A stretch of DNA of 64,000 nt. Source: Parelaphostrongylus tenuis (taxonomy: Eukaryota > Nematoda > Chromadorea > Rhabditida > Metastrongylidae). The notes beneath the pieces are model-generated. The model had not been told where the DNA came from, searched no databases, and saw only the letters and a program-made list of their open reading frames with translations. Below, one piece after another: positions 57,648 to 64,000 of this stretch. The stretch covers positions 391,101-455,100 of the forward strand of contig JAHQIW010003758.1 in the NCBI GenBank assembly GCA_019055375.1, given 5' to 3'. A program made the translations under genes and the position numbers. Numbering within the stretch: position 1 is the stretch's first letter; each line of letters opens with the position of its first letter.

Positions 57648-58136
57648 AAAATGGTTGAGTCATTGTTATTTAGCAATGCTGTCGAGTACACAGTACGCTG
57701 ATTCGCTTATGGAGCTACCAGCAAAGACATTATAGTCGGATTAATGGTAATAATCTCATGAACGAATGCTGGACGCATACGGCACTGCTTGAGAGTCCAC
57801 AAATAACAAACTCCACCTTTCCTAAACATGACGGTCCTCAAGAGTAGAACCGGTTACAACGTTATCACCATAAACGCAATGTTTCCTCCGCTACAGATCC
57901 TGCTCGTTTCTGAATTGATTTATCGCGTCTCAAAGTCGAATAAAATGCAGAGCATTAATATTAAGTTTTATAAGGCATTCATAATGTCGGTGTTACCAAA
58001 ATATTCGTAGCAATCAGAATCAACACTAGATCAGAGTTAAGCTACGTCCGATAGACTCTATGAGTATTCTATAGCTAGAGCAGGCAGCTTCCCCTCACAT
58101 AGTATACGATAGACTATCATACACTTAGTATGGGGC
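57648..58136. other. Spacer at the centre of the inverted repeat
   Basis: 489 nt between the arms. The left part (to about 58010) continues the duplication unit and resembles 13.44-13.79 kb. The last ~125 nt (58011-58136) match nothing else I could see. No gene is recognised. Confidence 0.7.
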
Positions 58137-58739
58137 TGAAGTGTAATACAGGCTGCCTTTATTAGTTTTAATTCTACAATTATCGTGCCGGTTCTCGCAT
58201 TTCTCTCAAAAGAGAACATTTCCAATTCTCTAATTGGTTTTTCTATCAAAATGCGACCACATTTGACTCATAATCATTGTATTTTCTACGGAAACCTTGT
58301 ATTCACTGGCTGAATCACGTCGAGAACAATAATAAAGATTACTATTAGTGTAATAGTCTGCTGGCAAGAGGTGAGTCAAGGCTTTTCACAGATGGTCAAA
58401 AGCTGGCAAACTGTGATTTGCAAGCTCTTCAAAATATTATCCTGGTATTCTTGAAATAGAAAGCCGACTTTACTTCTCTTTGAAGTCATGATTCGAAAAA
58501 GAACCTTTCGCACTAACGCTCTGACATTTTCACCGCAATGTCTATTAGGTGTGTTGTATCGAGGAGAATTGCAGGTGTATGGTATCACATACTTCCTCTA
58601 AAAAATGGCAATCAGTCCATAACATTACTATGTCCTCATTGATCGCGATAGCAGTGCGAAATAAAGTTCTCATGAAGTTCCGAAATCTTGTTTGATCAGT
58701 TCGGTAGATTCCATGTCAAAGGTCGACAAATCAGTGTAG

Positions 58740-60330
58740 GGTGTCCGATATAAAGTGAATATCACAACCGCATATGAAAGATTTAGCAGATTTAAGAGAG
58801 AACATCTTGCAAAACGTGTGTAGAGTAGATGAACAGCATGTGTTGCGTCATGGCCCTTTGTAATAGCGCCATAAACTCAATTGGCCAAATTAAATTTTGT
58901 GAGCAACTTTTCCAGTTCAGTTAGGATTGCTTTCTCGTTGCTTTACTACTCAGATACCTTAGACGTCGTCTTCAACTGGTATTGCGAGCCACAGCATAGT
59001 TTTTATACATTTTGCTCCTCTTATAAATGCCGTCCCTGGTGGGTCTGTTTTCGCCCATGGCAATGTGTACGCGAGGGCCAATTCCGTGCTTCTAACTAGT
59101 TGCCATCTGTGCTTGATATGGTTGTCGTCAGCCTTATACACGTTTTCCCATCTTCTTGGATGGCCTTCGAAGAGGTGTCTGCATTCTTGGAGTTTATCAT
59201 CACTGTTCCTTTCCTTCATCTCTAAGATGTTCTTTTTATTATGCAGATAATCCACTTCTATTCCGCTTGCGATGTATTTCGGATTACGAAGGCGGCAAAG
59301 GGTTTGAGATCTCTGAGCTGCGCAAGCTGACTAGACGTTATGAGCGCCGCTAAAATGAGAAGATATCGCTCAAGCTCCTGTGTTGAATATTGCTCAGATT
59401 CTTGACGTGGTTTGCAGTATCAGCTCTGTTTCTCCGGTTTCATAACAAAACGCTCGGAGGACTGTTTAAATCAAATAGGTGAGCGCGAAGTTTTGGGGTT
59501 CACTACTTGGCCGGAAAGTTTTATAAAAGGCGAAACTGCGGCCACGCTCTCGTTCTTCTGCTTAGTCCCTCCTTCATGTTGTTCTCCATGATCACTGAAC
59601 GTCCGCAGTACATGTACGATGTGGTTCTCCGCATTCAAGAGAACCATCCACTTCAATTTGTTTACCTTTGCACTATAGATTTGTCATGAAAATAAATTTT
59701 TTCCTGTTTTTGCGCAGCTTTGTCTTTTTTTCTCACTTCGTTGGGTTCATTGGAGATCGTCTCTGCTTCAGTGATAAATTTCCAGTCAAAAAGTATGCCT
59801 TTTTCGTTCTTAGTAAGCACTTCGTTATATATCTTAGTGGCCTAGTGAATAGCTTTGACGATATATAGTCCCTCTGCGGCCTTACAGAATCCCAATTCTG
59901 TAGGCACGGTGAAGGGTCTAAAGCATAGCCGTATTCTTGTGCTGCCAGTTTCAATGGCAGTCAGCTGATGTTCGTGTATAGAATACATCACGCCTTGAAG
60001 GACGAGCGCTGGACAGGATTGCATTTGTTTTCGTAGCTGTCACTCGCTTTTTCATAGTGAAAGGTTAGGACAGAGGCACACACGCTTATTCCGACAGCTA
60101 CTTCAACGACCTGACACGGTTTTGGATGTTGTTTCATGGAACCAAAATCCTTTTTCAAAAACTGTTTGCTGAACCGACTGTTTGCTAAGTGCAGGCCTTT
60201 ACCATGCGCAAGACAATGATCTTCGCAAAAAGCTTGTAGAGAACACTTGACAGGCATATAGGCGACAATTGCATAAATCCTTTTCTGCTGCTTATTTTGA
60301 AAAGGATGTCGACGTGGCGAAGTCCTCCCA
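58740..60330 (-). pseudogene. RTE-type LINE relic, copy 3 (inverted arm)
   Basis: Mirror of copy 2; reads HPRRWENVYKADDN and STELALAYTLPWAKTDPPG on the minus strand. Frames differ from copy 2 because of small indels. Confidence 0.75.
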
Positions 60331-60849
60331 CTTATGTGGGATTTTTACTTCCTAAAAGTATAACGTCACATGTCCTGAGAGAACGATACGCAGATGGTAG
60401 CCACCAGATGTAAGGGAAGCAGTGATCGTTGGCAGTTCCTGGATCTGTATCTTTTTTTCATGCTTCCAGTCGCATAGTGGATCTTCAGAGACTAGAATCG
60501 GGGGATCCTGGCCAGTGAAAAATTCGAGGTCCTAGATGGGTTGTGGAAGGAAAGTTTGGTATAAAACTTTCCAATCAATACTTTTTTATGCACGTGGAAC
60601 TGAGATAAGAAGTATAGCAGGCTCTTATGCACTTCACTGGGAAGTATGTATTATATCAGTTTTCGAAAATATGCTGCCATCTTCAGCAGCAGAATCGACG
60701 CCGCAAATATCGGTATGAACTATATAAATTTTCTCTACCTCAGTAAGAACAATCTAAATCTTCAAACAATGCCCTTTGAATATTCCTTTTTTACTGCTCC
60801 ACGCTCACATGTTTTGTCTATTTCTATTTGTAGACATTCCTTAATTTAT

Positions 60850-61098
60850 CTTCACAGTGTTTTTCTTTTCACTCTGCGAATGCTAGTACTTCGAGCATTC
60901 AAAACGCTGTTTGGGCTTCTTCTGAACGTCCTAGAATGCTCGTTGAGCGAGTACCCTTGCAGTCACGTGATCAGCCTTGCTGTGGCTTTTATAGGGTGTT
61001 GTTGTTGACAGCCAAAGAAAGTTGGGTTTGGAGTTCGCCTCCATGAGCGCCGCGACAAGCATCACAACCACTCGGCCACGGCGGCCCTGTCTATTCTA
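60850..61098 (-). mobile_element. tRNA-derived SINE, family 1 (inverted arm)
   Basis: Mirror of the 54724 copy; head CCACTCGGCCACGGCGGCC on the plus strand. Confidence 0.8.
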
Positions 61099-62799
61099 TC
61101 ACAAATTAAATTTTTGGTGTAAGTTCTTCAGACCACTGAGTGCGAATCGTACCTAAATCGCACCCTACAGTCTCTGGCTTATGACGAGAACGTTTACTAC
61201 TCTAGGTATCTCAGCAGATTTTGTTCGTTGTCAAAATACTCTATTTGCAATTTATTAATCCTCATTGATGAATAATTTCGAAAAAACCGCATCTGCATTC
61301 CTTCACAAAATTGTTCTTAACCACATTCTCACAGTTGACAATCAATGATACCACTCTTTTTTATCGTACTAATTGAGGGCTATCGCAAGAGAAACCTTGC
61401 CTTTGTTGTTCCTACTTGTAAGGTATACAATCTCTATTTACGGGTCTATCTTAATGTTCATATTTCTTGCAACTGAACTTTAAGATGACCGTGATCTTGT
61501 TGTCGTTGCATTATTAGCCTCAATAAGAAGATCTATTCACACAAATTTGAGCCATTGGATACTGGGAGACCTATGACATGAGCCGGACGGCTATTTGCAA
61601 ATATCACGAAAGTCCGAACCATTGAATAACTTAGTTTAACTCATAATATTCAACTTTATAACAATGCCCGTACTGACACCGACATATACTTGGTAATCAA
61701 AAATCGTCCTCGACGTGGCGAATTAGACCCTTTGAGTCACCGTTTCATTCATGATGTCGCCGTTCACGAAGTTCTCGTACTCAACACTTCCTAACTTTTT
61801 GCAATGTCCGCCAATGTGTCCGTTGAAGATTCACGTTATTGTTTGATTGACCCTTTTTTGTTTAACTATTTGTAAGCGCCGGTCCTTGCTCTTCTCAGTT
61901 GCATTTCGTCGACAATTCTAGAAGATACTTTCGTTGTATTTTGTGCTTAAATTGAGAAAGCTTTGATGGACTACAATAGGTAGCAGATCACCAAACAGTT
62001 TGTGCTATCTATTTTTATTAGTGCAGTTTAGGAATAAGAAAATGCCGTTAAGTTTTCCTCCAAGGTCGACCATCCCCCTACGCAATCGTCGCTTATCATC
62101 GTAGGGAATATATTTTCTTGTTGCCCCTAGAAGATCTATTTTCAGTCGTGTATCACAATACGGAAGAGAAGAAATTCAGCTGCGCACGAGAAAGCACCAA
62201 GAGGCACCTCATAACAACAATTTTTTTAGGTGATTCGACCTTCGTCAACTTCAAAATCTCTTTTCAGATGCCAAAATAGTTCAGGTGTTTACACTGAGCC
62301 CTTCTATGGAATTCCTGACAGTTTATGCGTTTACTTGCTTTCATTAAATCGTCCAAGAACAGAAACGCGTGCCCGCTTCCATACCACCATTCATATTCTT
62401 CACGACGGAATTTACCGAAGCAACTTGAACTGCAGAGTCCATGGTACTTCCCGCCCGCCTATTCCATTGACGCTCCAATGCATGTAACTGTGTGATTCAA
62501 TATTTAAATTGTTGAATTTAAATTTTTTGGCTCTCGATGTCCTTGAAACAACACTCTTTCCTTGAAAATGGTATATTGATAGCTCAGTTTTTCGAAAAAG
62601 AATATTTCATGAACATAAACAGAAAGAATGGACTGCAAAATAAATTTTGATTGTCTAATATCCTTTATATACAGCATGAGTAAAAGTTTTGATAATTTTT
62701 CCAGATTTTTTAATTGCAGAAAAATTACTGCATAACAATACAAGTTTTATTGAGTTCAAGGAATAAATAGGTTTACTAGATCAGCACTTGTAACAAAAA

Positions 62800-63890
62800 A
62801 ATCTTAAAACAAACTTCTAAAATTGACTCCTTTCATTTACCAAGTCGCTTGTGAAAATTTCCAACGATGCTTACACACCGTTTCCCACCGTAATTTCGTC
62901 GCAAGAGAGTGTTTAAAGCCGTTTCGGGACGCGTCTACGGTACTGTAGCGAGTGCCCGTGACTTTCTTCTTCTTTTGACCACGAATTTTATCCACTGAAC
63001 TGAGATCTGGCGTCTTTTGAATGCCCATTATGTCCTTGTTCTAAACGGGTCGGGGAACAGCTCTTGACAAATGGCAATCTTTGAGCGGGTTGAATACGCC
63101 AAGAGCCCAGTCCTGCTAGAGCGTAAATCGGCGCCAAATCCTTGAGTACTCCAAAGCTTCAGGAGGTCGGTAAAAACTTGCTAGGATAGTTTGGCAGCGT
63201 TGATTTGGCGTATCGGTTGATGTAGGTCCAACGGCGTCTTACCGGAGGCGGAAATTTGTTCCAAACCATCATGGAAATAGGAGAAAAAAATTGCGGTTGA
63301 CGGTTTTTGAATACGGCATGACTTTTTCTAACCCTATGAAAAAGTTGACGCCTAGTACTGATTTATTTGTAGAGCTGAGTTTTAGCAGTGAATTTCTTCT
63401 CGATTCGTGAAAAGCATCCTTTGTTTAGAGACAGCACCCAACGATTAGGCAATAATTCGGCGAGATTTTGAAGCCGTTCTTCCTTCTATAATTTTGTGCA
63501 GAAAGTGTGTGTCTTGTGACGTGAGATACTTTTGTAGCTGTGCATCTTCAGCATATTTTCAACAGTATTTCTTAAGCCCCTACTAGTTGATTCACGAGCC
63601 ATTTTGCGCATCCAAGTAATCCGCACTTCGTGTGAAATTGGCCATTGAATCTTCGCAATGTTGTGTGGAGTAGATAAGGTTGATTGGCCGACCTTTTCGA
63701 GGATGGTCCTAGCTCCTTCGTCTTTTAACAACGTTTCACTGTTGTGTAAACACTTGATGCTTTTGAACAGTCACTTAACAATGTCAGCCGCTTTCATCCC
63801 CTTCATGTGCAACTCAACTAGCGCGATATCGTTGACTTCTATCGCTCTAAAAACTTAAGCAGAAACTGAAAAAAAAACAGATAAATGACA
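62800..63890 (-). pseudogene. maT/Tc1-mariner-like transposase relic, copy 3 (inverted arm)
   Basis: Mirror image of the 52.0-53.1 kb relic, including STPHNIAKIQWP and MRKMARESTSRGL. Broken by the same lesions plus extra one-base indels. Confidence 0.8.
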
Positions 63891-64000
63891 CGATTCTAGA
63901 CCAAAACTTGACAAAGAATTGAATAGTATTATAAGCGTTAAGTGGGAAGAAAAAAATTGTATCAATGCTGAAATCAACGAACTACAAAATTTTCAGATCT

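Larger units (their letters stand above)
43236..58010. repeat. Segmental duplication unit 2 (GGT-A 5' half plus 5' flank)
   Basis: Second copy of the duplicated segment, in the same orientation as unit 1. It carries private insertions missing from unit 1: the retrozyme at 45219, the mariner 5' end at 48866 and probably the foldback at 50.2-50.7 kb. Unit 1 has a private SINE at 5069. Similarity to unit 1 ends near 58010, just before the inverted arm begins. Confidence 0.8.
58137..64000 (-). repeat. Right arm of large inverted repeat, continuing past the window
   Basis: Reverse complement of 51886-57647, about 100 nt longer. Where I aligned the arms closely, most differences are one-base gains or losses in short homopolymers, with few substitutions. 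The arm still matches at the last base of the window. If it continues, an inverted GGT exon 1 is expected roughly 175 nt beyond 64000 on the plus strand. Confidence 0.93.

Overview
The window is AT-rich eukaryotic DNA from a nematode, most likely a clade V/strongylid (hookworm-like) worm. The signs are small exons with TTTCAG-type acceptors, short to medium introns, many tRNA-derived SINEs, decayed RTE-type LINEs and mariner-like transposons. I cannot name the species from sequence alone. No bacterial operons, rRNA, convincing functional tRNA genes or CRISPR arrays are present.

Host genes: the only confidently recognised host genes are two head-to-tail gamma-glutamyltransferase (GGT) genes on the minus strand. 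GGT-A (35788-51712) is complete: 16 exons with matching phases encode about 581 residues with all catalytic residues. GGT-B (<1-7327) shows exons 1-9 and runs off the left edge. The genes and their 5' flanks form a tandem segmental duplication with a period near 43.2 kb (about 1-13.8 kb versus 43.2-58.0 kb). From 58137 to the right edge the distal half of the second unit is repeated in inverted orientation, making a palindrome of at least 12 kb. The right arm carries mainly one-base indels relative to the left arm, so it may be real or a long-read or assembly artefact.

Most striking find: intron 7 of GGT-A holds a 423-nt tandem repeat (45219-45641, 1.5 copies of a 283-nt unit). Each copy carries a complete type I hammerhead ribozyme, with core CUGAUGA...GAAA...AUA and perfectly paired stems I, II and III. 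This is the layout of a retrozyme, a non-autonomous retroelement expected to yield 283-nt RNA circles. The homologous intron of GGT-B lacks it, so there is an empty site for comparison. A Penelope-like GIY-YIG endonuclease fragment lies at 21767-22084; Penelope-like elements are themselves known hammerhead carriers.

The rest is repeats: maT/Tc1-mariner-like transposase relics in all three duplicated segments, RTE-type LINE relics in all three, a mariner 5' end, several tRNA-SINE families (some arranged as near-perfect hairpin dimers), a piggyBac-like MITE, foldback elements and microsatellites. The interval 13.8-35.8 kb is gene-poor. It holds a 167-codon ORF and some exon-like open segments that I cannot assign.
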